64,000 nt of DNA from an uncultured Lachnospiraceae bacterium (GTDB lineage: Bacteria; Bacillota; Clostridia; Lachnospirales; Lachnospiraceae): contig CAJTTZ010000013.1 of NCBI GenBank assembly GCA_910579505.1, forward strand, positions 1-64,000, written 5' to 3'. Below are positions 33,299 to 40,871 of the stretch, one piece after another. Each line of letters begins with the position of its first letter. Positions within the stretch are counted from its first letter, which is position 1. The position numbers were made by a program, and so were the translations under genes. The notes below the pieces were generated by a model. The model saw only the letters and a list, made by a program, of their open reading frames with translations, was not told where the DNA came from and did no database searches.

Positions 33299-33454
33299 CT
33301 ATGCTTCCCGGCACTCAATTTCAAACAAGCTGCCGTCTGCCATGCTCAACTGGAACGTGTTTAACTTATCTTTTGTTTCAATGTCTGCAAGCATATCTGC
33401 GTCCACCTCATTCAGTAAATTAAACAGCCAGTCCTTAAAATCGTTCAGTGACAT
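33299..33454 (-). CDS. Small acidic protein upstream of the SymE-like gene
   Basis: A 51-residue frame, MSLNDFKDWLFNLLNEVDAD then MLADIETKDKLNTF and FEIECREA. It has a strong AAAGGAG 8 bases before its ATG. Its stop lies 8 bases before the SymE-like ATG, so the two are probably coupled. It is acidic beside a presumably basic or RNA-binding partner, which would fit an antitoxin, though this is inference. No family is recognised. Confidence 0.6.
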   Translation of the reverse strand: MSLNDFKDWLFNLLNEVDADMLADIETKDKLNTFQLSMADGSLFEIECREA

Positions 33455-33478
33455 TTTTTATCTCCTTTCGTGAATTGT

Positions 33479-33502
33479 ATAGTGTCATTGCACGAACACT
33501 AT
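33479..33502. promoter_or_regulatory. Palindromic operator between the divergent small operon and XRE gene
   Basis: ATAGTGT (33,479-33,485) and ACACTAT (33,496-33,502) are perfect arms 10 bases apart in the divergent promoter region. The XRE protein at 33,572 is the likely ligand. Confidence 0.6.
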
Positions 33503-33571
33503 CATAGAGCTAATTTTACATGGATAATTGACTTTATACAAGTACCAATCTGAAAAAAGGCAGGCGAAAAA

Positions 33572-33784
33572 ATGATAAGATATGACCGTCTTTGGGAAAC
33601 CATGAAGAAAAAAGGCGTGACCCAATATGACCTCTACACATACCACAATGTAAACCGCTCCCAACTTGACAGGCTGCGGAAGAATAAGAACGTGCAGACC
33701 AACACCATAGACAAGCTATGTAACATTCTGCATTGCAGCGTTGAGGATATAATGGAGCATATTGATGATGATAACCTTTTCTGA
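33572..33784 (+). CDS. Small XRE/Cro-type HTH regulator
   Basis: A 70-residue protein that is almost entirely one helix-turn-helix domain (MKKKGVTQYDLYTYHNVNRS, then TIDKLCNILHCSVEDIMEHI). It resembles the short Cro-like regulators of the YozG type. It is divergent from the SymE-like operon with a palindrome between them and probably represses that operon or itself. A strong terminator follows directly. Confidence 0.83.
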   Translation: MIRYDRLWETMKKKGVTQYDLYTYHNVNRSQLDRLRKNKNVQTNTIDKLCNILHCSVEDIMEHIDDDNLF

Positions 33785-33806
33785 TTAACGACAAAAAAGT
33801 ACACGG

Positions 33807-33838
33807 GCAGCCGGGAAATTTCCGGCTGCTTTTTTTTG
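33807..33838 (+). terminator. Terminator after the small XRE gene
   Basis: GCAGCCGGGAAATTTCCGGCTGC (positions 33,807-33,829) is self-complementary and followed by eight T. Confidence 0.88.
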
Positions 33839-33942
33839 TTCCCAATCCCTTTATTTCTGCCGCCGCAGGGCTTCCAAGCGGCGGCATTTTCCCCCTTTCC
33901 CCCATGCGGAAAAATGTCATGCTTTGCAGAAAGTCTTGATAC

Positions 33943-33975
33943 AAACGTGATAGAAACATGATAGAAACGTGATAT
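33943..33975 (+). repeat. Three tandem 11-base repeats
   Basis: AAACGTGATAG, AAACATGATAG and AAACGTGATAT follow each other without spacers, one helical turn each. A weaker fourth (GTCTTGATAC) precedes them. Such phased repeats are typical binding arrays for an activator or initiator. Confidence 0.75.
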
Positions 33976-34216
33976 GGGGGCGGTATGATTTTTTACTGGA
34001 AAGCGGCACAAGCCCTTTCCAAAAAAACAAGGAGGTGCAGCCAATCCATAAAAAAATTTTTAGTGGCAGGAACACCCGAAAAAGCGTCCCGCATTTTGCA
34101 CGGCGAACACCGATTTACCAACGAAAACACCCCTCTCAACACACCCGACTGATAACCACTTGCAGCCGGGCTTTATTATGCCTTGTCGAAAACTTTTTGA
34201 AATTTTTTTTGAAAAA

Positions 34217-34248
34217 GTTTGCCATTTTTCCTTTCCAGTGCGTAGTAA
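34217..34248 (-). repeat. Right arm of long-range inverted repeat
   Basis: GTTTGCCATTTT (34,217-34,228) and TTCCAGTGCGTAGTAA (34,233-34,248) are the reverse complements of the arm at 32,998-33,029. Confidence 0.7.
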
Positions 34249-34303
34249 TAACAGCACGGGAAAAAAGCACAGACTTTTTCCGCAGGCATGGGGAGGTGGC
34301 AGC

Positions 34304-34729
34304 ATGAAGCCGAACCCAAAAGAAACGCACAAGCAGCATACCTTTGACGCATACTGCAAACGCATTTTGAAGAACGAAAGCAGCGACTACCACAGACGCA
34401 TGAATGTACTTAGGCAATATGAGATACCCTTTTCCATGCTGCCGCAGGGAACGCTTGCACAGCTATCCGTGTGGGACGAATATTTCAAAGATACATACCG
34501 CTTTGAAGCGAGGGGATTTGAGATTTTCATTGCGGACGGGCTTTTAGCGGAAGCACTAAAGACCCTGCCAAAAGACAGGCTTGAAATTATCCTGCTATAT
34601 TACTTTTTGGGAATGAGCGACCCGGAGATTGCAGCGCACTTAAACCTTTTGCGCCGGACGGTAGCCTACCGCCGGACAAGCTCTTTGCAGGAACTTAAAA
34701 AATTCATGGAGGGAAATGCTGATGAATGA
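34304..34729 (+). CDS. Sigma-70-like factor of the right-hand module
   Basis: A 141-residue protein. The C-terminal helix-turn-helix is LPKDRLEIILLYYFLGMSDPEI then AAHLNLLRRTVAYRRTSSLQEL. It is like the Tn916 Orf7-type regulators needed for transfer gene expression. ATG 34,304 follows GGGGAGG at 7 bases. The end overlaps the HTH gene, repeating the arrangement at 2,972-3,611 but with low sequence similarity. Confidence 0.83.
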   Translation: MKPNPKETHKQHTFDAYCKRILKNESSDYHRRMNVLRQYEIPFSMLPQGTLAQLSVWDEYFKDTYRFEARGFEIFIADGLLAEALKTLPKDRLEIILLYYFLGMSDPEIAAHLNLLRRTVAYRRTSSLQELKKFMEGNADE

Positions 34730-34982
34730 AAGAACTGCCAACACGCCGCATATACAGGGCGGCAACGGCTTACTGCCTTACCCCGTCATTGTGTCGGCTG
34801 TTTCCGGGGACGTGGACGCAATGAATACCGTGTTGAAGCATTACGAGGGCTACATCAACACACTTTCGACACGCACCATGTATGATGAAGCAGGCTGCCC
34901 CCACCCGTGGCTTGATATGGAACTGCGGCGCAGACTGGAAACAAAACTAATCATAAAGGTAATGACCTTTAGCGTGGCTTAA
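34722..34982 (+). CDS. Small HTH protein paired with the second sigma factor
   Basis: An 86-residue protein: LLPYPVIVSAVSGDVDAMNTVLKHYEGYI is the HTH_16-type start seen also at 3,408. WLDMELRRRLETKLIIKVMTF closes it. ATG at 34,722 is chosen because GGAGGG lies 7 bases upstream; the ATG at 34,716 is too close to it. Confidence 0.8.
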   Translation: MNERTANTPHIQGGNGLLPYPVIVSAVSGDVDAMNTVLKHYEGYINTLSTRTMYDEAGCPHPWLDMELRRRLETKLIIKVMTFSVA

Positions 34983-35402
34983 AGGGCAGGACAGAAAAGA
35001 CAGAAAGCACGGGCGGGCTTGACCGCCCGCTGTTTCTTGCCATTCCGCAAAAGTACATCTTCATGGTGTGCCTTTGCGGGCTGACAAGCCCCGGAACTTT
35101 GACAAAGAAAGCGCACGGCGCAGCATAGGGCAATCGGACACGTTCAATGTGCGGCGAGCCTGCGGGCTGATACGCCAAGACCCCCAGCAAGGGGCGAGCG
35201 GTACTATCAGTGAACCGCAGGCGGCAATGTGGAAACTGCCGCCGCCATGACCCGCACATTGGTATAATGATACACCCGTATGACACGGCTACTCATAAGA
35301 ATGAGAGAGGTGCAAGTCCCGTGGAGCTGCCAAGCCGTCCGTTTCGCCCATTCCCAAAATCAAAAACAGCAATCCGAAGATATTCTGAAAGGAGGGCTGC
35401 CA
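34983..35402 (+). other. Intergenic region with hairpins and a promoter leader
   Basis: A GC-rich hairpin CGGGCGG/CCGCCCG (35,010-35,029) may end the sigma operon. A second hairpin GGCGGCA/TGCCGCC lies at 35,220-35,243. TGGTATAAT (35,260-35,268) is an extended -10 box without a clear -35. The leader after it contains CTCAT-AAGA-ATGAG and AGAGGTGCAAGTCCC, which recalls group II intron or other structured RNA motifs, but no intron core could be shown. Confidence 0.5.
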
Positions 35403-35663
35403 ATGATAAATAGTAAACAACTGGACTTTATGAGCCAACAGGGAACAAATGAAACTGATCCCGCACAACTGACAGACATAAACCATGTTTCCATTGATAC
35501 GGGGCTTTCTGCCACGGAACGCATGAAAGCGTATCTTGAACAGATAAAGAACCCGTATTGTTTCCGTTGCGGGGAAACTGTTGTCCGTCTATGCTTTGCA
35601 CCTGCGGGAAATGACCTCAATTCGCACCTAATCAGCTTTTTCGGCGGTCTGAAAAAAGGTTGA
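35403..35663 (+). CDS. Small conserved protein preceding the serine recombinase
   Basis: An 86-residue protein, MINSKQLDFMSQQGTNETDP then ERMKAYLEQIKNPYCFRCGE. The KNPYCF region and its place just upstream of a large serine recombinase are typical of small unnamed proteins in clostridial ICEs. It has two close cysteines (CFRC). ATG follows AAAGGAGG at 7 bases. It could assist or regulate recombination; the role is unproven. Confidence 0.65.
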   Translation: MINSKQLDFMSQQGTNETDPAQLTDINHVSIDTGLSATERMKAYLEQIKNPYCFRCGETVVRLCFAPAGNDLNSHLISFFGGLKKG

Positions 35664-35701
35664 AAAATATGTTGAAAAATGCTGAAATAATCTCCGTTAT
35701 A

Positions 35702-35710
35702 TGGTATAAT
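35702..35710 (+). promoter_or_regulatory. Extended -10 promoter of the second serine recombinase
   Basis: TGGTATAAT, with a weak CTGAAA -35 (35,682-35,687) 17 bases upstream. The same TGGTAT box precedes the other recombinase. Confidence 0.6.
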
Positions 35711-35742
35711 AGACGTGTGATTATAGGGGGATTGGAGGAACA

Positions 35743-37443
35743 ATGCCACGCATTAGAAAATCACAAAACAACCAACCCACTATAAGCCGTATTGTATGGC
35801 GGATTGCTGTCTACATAAGACTATCCAAAGACGACGGGAACGACGAAAGTTTGAGCGTAACCAACCAAAGAAAAATCATCACGGAATATATCGAAGAATT
35901 TTTCGAGGGCGAGTATGTCATTGTTGATGTTTACGCAGATGACGGGCTGACCGGGACGGACTATGAACGCCCCGAATTTCAACGGTTACTACATGATGTG
36001 GAAGCCGGGACTGTCAACTGTATTATATGTAAGACATTATCAAGGGCTTTCCGCAACTATTCCGATCAAGGTTATTTTTGGGAAAAGGTATTCCCCTTAT
36101 ACGGAGTACGCTTTATCAGCATAGGCGACCCGTCACTTGACACATTCAAAAACCCGGACGCATTACAGGGAATGGAAGTTCCCATAACCGGGCTAATGAA
36201 TGACCGCTACGCAGCGAAAACTTCAAATGATGTACGCCGGACGTTCAACACCAAGCGCAGGAAAGGCGAGTTTATCGGCGCATTTGCCCCTTATGGGTAT
36301 ATGAAAGACCCCGAAAACAAAAACGCCCTTGTGATTGATGAAGAAGCTGCCGAGGTAGTGAGGAATATTTTTCACTGGTTCGTTGACGAGGGAATGAGCA
36401 AGAACGGCATTACCAAGAAGCTGACTGAAATGGGAATACCCACACCCACAGCATACAAGCACAGTAAAGGCTTGAATTTGCAGACACCGCAAATAAGCAG
36501 GAATGACGGTATGTGGGGAATTACCACAATCTGTACTATCCTAAAAAACGAAATGTATATAGGGAACATGGTACAGGGAAAGCAGAAAGTAATCAGTTAC
36601 AAGGTACATGAGAAAGTTTCCCCGCCTAAAGAAGAATGGTTTGTTGTGGAGAACACCCACGAACCAATCATTGACCGGGAAACATTCGACAAGGCGCAGC
36701 GGTTACAGGAACGGGACACACGCACCGCACCGGGCAAGAAACAGCTCTATCTTTTCTCCGGGCTGCTACGTTGTGCGGACTGTAAACGCTCCATGACAAG
36801 ACGCACGAACCGCAAGCCAAACAAGACCTATATTTACTACGCTTGCAGCACATACGTCTTTAAGTCAAAGGACAAATGCACCCGGCACGTCATAAAGGAA
36901 GAAGTCTTACACGAAGCAGTATTGAAAGCAATACAGGCGCAAATCTCCCTTGTGGGGGATATGGCAGAGGTAGTAAAGGAGATCAACAACACTTCTACCG
37001 TCTGCACCCAATCAAAGCGGTTACAACAGCTTTTGAAAGACCGCAACAAGGAGCTTGAAAAACTTACCTGCGTTACAGATAACCTTTATATGGACTGGAA
37101 ATGTGGGGACATAACCCGTGCTGAATATACGAGAATGAAAGCCAAGTTTGAACAGCAGGCAGAGCAGGTAAAGGGCATAATCGCCAACCTGCAAACAGAA
37201 ATTCAGCTATCAGAAAGGGGCGTAGGAAATGACAACCCTTATCTGACAACATTCTTGAAATATGAGAATGTGAAAAGTCTTGACCGTGGGCTTTTGGTAG
37301 AATTGATTGATACTATATACGTCCACGAAAACAACGAGATTACAATTCAATTTAACTTTGCCGACCAACACAAGAGGATTGTTGAGTTTATCGAAAACAA
37401 CCAACAGAACCTTGTACTGATAAAGTCCAACAACGCCGTGTAA
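35743..37443 (+). CDS. Large serine recombinase, probable ICE integrase
   Basis: A 566-residue recombinase. Ser28 in AVYIRLSKDDG is the nucleophile; the resolvase domain continues through IICKTLSRAFRNYSDQGYFW. A recombinase domain (about 190-290), a zinc ribbon (CADCKR...C...C near 345-385) and a coiled coil (about 420-490) follow. The gene is the last of the element, 50 bases before the junction with the host ABC transporter gene. It is therefore the likely integrase for the whole ICE. ATG follows GGAGG at 7 bases. Confidence 0.93.
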   Translation: MPRIRKSQNNQPTISRIVWRIAVYIRLSKDDGNDESLSVTNQRKIITEYIEEFFEGEYVIVDVYADDGLTGTDYERPEFQRLLHDVEAGTVNCIICKTLSRAFRNYSDQGYFWEKVFPLYGVRFISIGDPSLDTFKNPDALQGMEVPITGLMNDRYAAKTSNDVRRTFNTKRRKGEFIGAFAPYGYMKDPENKNALVIDEEAAEVVRNIFHWFVDEGMSKNGITKKLTEMGIPTPTAYKHSKGLNLQTPQISRNDGMWGITTICTILKNEMYIGNMVQGKQKVISYKVHEKVSPPKEEWFVVENTHEPIIDRETFDKAQRLQERDTRTAPGKKQLYLFSGLLRCADCKRSMTRRTNRKPNKTYIYYACSTYVFKSKDKCTRHVIKEEVLHEAVLKAIQAQISLVGDMAEVVKEINNTSTVCTQSKRLQQLLKDRNKELEKLTCVTDNLYMDWKCGDITRAEYTRMKAKFEQQAEQVKGIIANLQTEIQLSERGVGNDNPYLTTFLKYENVKSLDRGLLVELIDTIYVHENNEITIQFNFADQHKRIVEFIENNQQNLVLIKSNNAV

Positions 37444-37479
37444 CGACCTGCGGCGTGTTGGTATCAATTCTTTAGGCAA

Positions 37480-37510
37480 AGTTGTCTATAAATCTATGCA
37501 CCATTCGGAC
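37480..37510. other. attR: Right ICE-chromosome junction (attR region)
   Basis: Reading on the minus strand, the host gene runs GGTCCGAATGGTGC, codons for GPNGA of Walker A. It then passes into a TAG and element sequence (ATAGATTTATAG). The continuation GKTT of the ATPase is absent. The exact crossover bases cannot be defined without the left end or an empty site. Confidence 0.7.
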
Positions 37511-37619
37511 CGAGAAACCCGTAAATTTCTCCCTGTTTTACGTGGATATCCACGTCTCTTACCAGTTCCTTTCCGCCAATGGTTTTGGTAAGGCGGCTTG
37601 TTTGTAAAATATAAGACAT
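37494..37619 (-). pseudogene. ABC transporter ATPase gene truncated by the ICE
   Basis: Forty-one codons from ATG at 37,619 (AAAGGAGG upstream) encode the start of an ABC ATPase of the lantibiotic/bacitracin resistance type: SYILQTSRLTKTIGGKELV, then HVKQGEIYGFLGPNGA. The frame ends in a stop at the Walker A motif, where GKTT should follow. It lies 95 bases downstream of the histidine kinase on the same strand, so the two-component system and transporter formed one resistance unit. The rest of the gene and any permease should lie beyond the left end of the ICE. Confidence 0.85.
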
Positions 37620-37713
37620 ATCGCTGCCTCCTTTCTGGCACATCTAATGTTCTTTATTCGATGTACTGTAACCCATTGTAACGGCCGCGTTTTTCAAAAC
37701 TCTTGCCCATTTC

Positions 37714-38694
37714 TTACAAATTTCTTTCATTCATTCTCCCTAATGCAACTGTAAATATCGTCTTTACATGCGGCACGCTCTCCAGCGTGAGGTCGCCGCC
37801 CATCTGTTCCGCCAGCTTTTTGGCGATTGTCAGCCCCAGACCGTTTCCCTGCACGCTCCGGCTGCGGGAATCCTCCATGGTAAAAAGCCGCTCGAACACA
37901 CTCTGGGCAAACGCGCTGTCAATTCCCTGTCCTTTGTCAGCCACGTCTATATATACCGCCCGCTCGTCAGTTCTGAGAAAAACACCCAGATACTTTCCCT
38001 CCGATCCATAGCGTATCACATTGGAGATAAGATTTAACAGAATGCGCTGCAAAGCCTCCCTGTTTCCCTGCACATAAACAGGCATCTTTGGCAGTCCGAT
38101 CTCCACCTGAAATTCCGCTCCTGCCAATATCTCATAAAAATCAAGAACACTCTCCCTGCACACCTCGCAGACGTCCAGCCGGGAAAGCGCCACTTCTGTA
38201 TCGCCCGCCTCAATTTTTGCCAGAGAAAAGAAGCTGTCGATCAGCTCCATAAGCGCCTGCGCCTTCTGCTCCGTCTTCTTAAGCATCTGCAGTTTTGCGC
38301 CATTTTCTGATCCTGCCTGTTCCTCCAGGGCCGCCTCTGCCTGCGTTCGCATAATTTCCAGATAACCCCGGATCACGGTCAGGGGCGTCTTTAAATCATG
38401 GGAAATATTGGAAAGCATTTTTCCAGAGGCCATCTCAGAACGGCGAAAATCCGCCTCCGTCTTTGCCTTCTTTTCCAGAAGACGGTTCATCTGCGCCGCC
38501 AGCTCCATCAGTTCTTTATTATCCGTGAAAACCATCACCCGTTCTTTGCTGTCCGTGTCTAAGATTTCCTTTAGCTTTTGGTGAAGTTCACGGAGCTTTT
38601 TCTGCGTGCCCTTGTGAAACACAAACTGCTGGTACACAACGACAACCGCCAGAACTGCCGCCAGCAGGCCCAATATAAATATCGCCATATCCAT
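37714..38694 (-). CDS. Sensor histidine kinase
   Basis: A 326-residue kinase with one N-terminal membrane helix (about 4-24) and no sizeable external domain. The linker resembles HAMP. H-box is SNISHDLKTPLTVI (His99), N-box LLNLISNVIRYG, and the G-boxes DKGQGID and GNGLGLTIAKKL. Small-sensor kinases like this usually respond to envelope stress from peptides and partner with an ABC transporter, and here the disrupted ATPase lies just downstream. The response regulator ends 3 bases upstream. Confidence 0.9.
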   Translation of the reverse strand: MDMAIFILGLLAAVLAVVVVYQQFVFHKGTQKKLRELHQKLKEILDTDSKERVMVFTDNKELMELAAQMNRLLEKKAKTEADFRRSEMASGKMLSNISHDLKTPLTVIRGYLEIMRTQAEAALEEQAGSENGAKLQMLKKTEQKAQALMELIDSFFSLAKIEAGDTEVALSRLDVCEVCRESVLDFYEILAGAEFQVEIGLPKMPVYVQGNREALQRILLNLISNVIRYGSEGKYLGVFLRTDERAVYIDVADKGQGIDSAFAQSVFERLFTMEDSRSRSVQGNGLGLTIAKKLAEQMGGDLTLESVPHVKTIFTVALGRMNERNL

Positions 38695-38697
38695 ATT

Positions 38698-39408
38698 TCA
38701 GCTGCCTCCCATACACTCCCCAAGCTTGTACCCGATCCCCCACACCGTAAGCACATACCGGGGATTGCGCGGATCCTCTTCAATCTTATTGCGCAGTCTG
38801 CTGATATGCACGTTCACAGCGTTTTCATCCCCGCAGTACACATCGTTCCACACGAGAGTGTAAAGCTGTTCCTTGGTGTAAACTTTCTTCGGATTCTGCA
38901 TAAAAAGTTTTAGGATCTCAAACTCCTTTGCCGTCAGGTCAATGGATTTCTCTTTCTTTTTCACCGTATAGTCCGTCAGATCCAAAGTCAGTTCACCCGC
39001 TTTCAACACGGCGGGCGTATCCACTGCCGCACTGTCATACTGCATTGTCCGGCGCAGCGCCGCCTTGATCCGTGCAAGCGCTTCCACCACGGAAAAAGGC
39101 TTCGTGATATAATCGTCCGCCCCCAGACCAAGCCCGAGCGTCTTGTCACTCTCCGAATCCTTAGCCGAGATAATAATGATCGGGACATAGCTGCTCTGCC
39201 GGATATGCTGCATCACGCCCATGCCGCTTATCTTCGGAATCATCAGATCCAGAAGCACAAGGTCAAAGGACATATCGTCAAACATAGAGCAGGCCTGCTG
39301 CCCGTCAAGGGCGCAGGCCACCTCATAATTTTCCGTCTCCAGAAAGTTTTTTAACATTTCGCTGATCTCAGCGTCATCCTCCACCAGGAGGATTTTGTAT
39401 GGGTTCAT
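38698..39408 (-). CDS. OmpR/PhoB-family response regulator
   Basis: A 236-residue regulator. The receiver domain has DD at 11-12, the phosphoacceptor Asp54 in LVLLDLMIPK, and Lys in ITKPF. The C-terminal winged helix is LTAKEFEILKLFMQNPKKVY, NAVNVHISRLRNKIEEDPRN and a closing GIGYKLGE. Partner of the following kinase. Its start overlaps the HD-GYP gene stop (ATGA), tying the phosphorelay to the upstream signalling genes. Confidence 0.93.
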   Translation of the reverse strand: MNPYKILLVEDDAEISEMLKNFLETENYEVACALDGQQACSMFDDMSFDLVLLDLMIPKISGMGVMQHIRQSSYVPIIIISAKDSESDKTLGLGLGADDYITKPFSVVEALARIKAALRRTMQYDSAAVDTPAVLKAGELTLDLTDYTVKKKEKSIDLTAKEFEILKLFMQNPKKVYTKEQLYTLVWNDVYCGDENAVNVHISRLRNKIEEDPRNPRYVLTVWGIGYKLGECMGGS

Positions 39409-40871
39409 TGCTCCTCCTTCTCCAGCGCCTCATCCAGCCATTCCACCAGCTGCAGATCCACTTTCCCCTTCTGCGCCATATCTTTCAGTATCTGAATTGC
39501 CTTTGGTCTCGAAATAGGCTGCTTATAAGGCCTGTCCGTCGCCACAAGAGCGTCGTAGATGTCCACCACCGTCAGAAGTCTTGTCTCCAGATCCAGTTCG
39601 TCGCCCTTCAAACCTTTGGGGTAACCGCTGCCGTCCAGATACTCGTGGTGGGCCCCCACCCACTTTGGCACCATGGAAAACCCTTTGTAAAACTGCACCT
39701 TTTCCAGAATTTTGGACGTCATAACCACATGGTTTTCCATCTCCCTGCGTTCCTGCAGCGTCAGCGTACCGCTTCGGATGGCGAGACATTCCGCCTCATT
39801 CTCTGTCAGATACGTGAGAACCGAGCCGTCTTCACCAATATGCCGCTTCGCTGCAAGCTTCCTGATATGTTCACATTCCCCGTCGCCCACATGGTCAGCC
39901 ACATCCATTTCATGGATAAAAGCAAGTTCCGACTCCAGATCCCTGATAACCGCCCCGTACTCCTCGCCGGTGATTCTCCCCTGTAGCATATCAATCTCAT
40001 ACAGCGCCTTAAGCAGCGCAAATCGGTCGTCCACTTTCTCAAGCCGCGTATCCAGTCTGGTCGCCTTATTCATAATGCTTAAGGGCACCACCATCTTTCC
40101 GATATCGTGAATGAGCGCCGCCAGCATAAGCTGTTCCTTTCTTGCAGGGTCAAAGGTCTTTTCACACTTTCCCTCTCTATGTAATTCGGTAATATAGTCC
40201 GCCAGAAGACTCGCATACTTTTCTACATTCCTTGTGTGCAGGGCATTGTACGGCGTCCTCTTTTCCAGCGCCGTCGTGAGCGCCTCCACAAAGGAATAAA
40301 TCTGCGCCTTCAGCGCTTCCACATAGGAAAGGTTCGTCAGTTCAATCGCGGCAATCGCTCCCAGCGCGCGGATGATGATCTCATACTCTTCGTTGAATGC
40401 GATCACACTTCCCTCTTCATCCATGGCGTTGATCAGCTGCAGAACGCCGATCAGTTCATTCTCGTTATTGGCCAAAGGCACTACAAGCTGTGACTGGGTG
40501 TGGTATCCTGTCAGGCTGTCATACTGTCTGGGCCCGGAAAAATCAAACCGTCTGCTGGCGTACACATCCGATATATTCACGACCTCCCGGTGAATGGCCG
40601 CATAGGAGCACACATTTTCCTCTTTCATCGGCACGGGCGGAAGATCAATGACTTCCCCGTCAAGCCCTCTGCTGATCCCCTTGGAAAGCGTCTTCATAAA
40701 CTTAAACTTAAGTTCACCGTTCTCATACAGATACAGAGTACTTGCATCACAGTTCGTAATTTCCATCCCTTTATCCAGAATGGTCATGAGAAGACAGTTT
40801 CTGTCTTTCTCCGTGGAAAGGCGTATGCCAATATCCATAATCTTTTCAAAGTCTTCATATTGCAGATGCAT
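39405..40871 (-). CDS. GAF and HD-GYP domain protein (probable c-di-GMP phosphodiesterase)
   Basis: A 488-residue cytosolic protein. A GAF domain covers about 10-180 (DASTLYLYENGELKFKF, LVVPLANNENELIGVLQLI). The HD-GYP domain follows, with LIHDIGKMVVPLSIM, HHEYLDGSGYPKG and VDIYDALVATDRPYK. HD-GYP proteins hydrolyse cyclic di-GMP; the canonical metal-binding and GYP residues are present. An insert of about 90 residues (KVDDRFALLKALYEIDML...) separates the two halves of the HD domain. Its start overlaps the TIM-barrel gene by 17 bases. Confidence 0.9.
   Translation of the reverse strand: MHLQYEDFEKIMDIGIRLSTEKDRNCLLMTILDKGMEITNCDASTLYLYENGELKFKFMKTLSKGISRGLDGEVIDLPPVPMKEENVCSYAAIHREVVNISDVYASRRFDFSGPRQYDSLTGYHTQSQLVVPLANNENELIGVLQLINAMDEEGSVIAFNEEYEIIIRALGAIAAIELTNLSYVEALKAQIYSFVEALTTALEKRTPYNALHTRNVEKYASLLADYITELHREGKCEKTFDPARKEQLMLAALIHDIGKMVVPLSIMNKATRLDTRLEKVDDRFALLKALYEIDMLQGRITGEEYGAVIRDLESELAFIHEMDVADHVGDGECEHIRKLAAKRHIGEDGSVLTYLTENEAECLAIRSGTLTLQERREMENHVVMTSKILEKVQFYKGFSMVPKWVGAHHEYLDGSGYPKGLKGDELDLETRLLTVVDIYDALVATDRPYKQPISRPKAIQILKDMAQKGKVDLQLVEWLDEALEKEEQ

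Larger units (their letters stand above)
33839..34303. other. Non-coding region with tandem 11-base repeats
   Basis: A GCCGCCG/CGGCGGC-type hairpin lies near 33,858-33,885. Three tandem 11-mers, AAACGTGATAG, AAACATGATAG and AAACGTGATAT, run from 33,943 to 33,975. An AAGGAGGTG lies at 34,030-34,038 without a good start codon, and a long A/T-rich stem-like region at 34,190-34,220. Open frames here have no convincing starts. The region looks like the regulatory leader of the sigma/HTH operon. Confidence 0.55.
1..37497 (+). mobile_element. Right-hand portion of a Tn1549-like integrative conjugative element with nested modules
   Basis: Nearly every gene up to 37,443 belongs to families typical of Tn1549/Tn916-like ICEs of Clostridia: PrgI, VirB4, NlpC/P60 (CD1108), CD1107, TopB, YodL/ArdC-like, MobC and relaxase, sigma/HTH pairs and large serine recombinases. 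The left end is outside the window. The right end is near 37,497, where a serine recombinase gene is followed within about 50 bases by the first 41 codons of a host ABC ATPase on the minus strand, broken at its Walker A motif. Two full mobilisation modules and two recombinases imply a composite element. Base composition is uneven: the conjugation core is GC-rich, while the cargo at 1-2,800, 11,080-11,590 and 26,500-31,000 is AT-rich. Confidence 0.85.

Noticed and set aside
33969..34307. 112-codon plus-strand frame before the second sigma gene
   Set aside because: There is an AAGGAGGTG inside but no fitting start codon, the product is low-complexity, and the region has clear regulatory repeats.
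35270..35330. Group II intron 5' end
   Set aside because: Some motif resemblance only; no intron domain V or reverse transcriptase gene follows.
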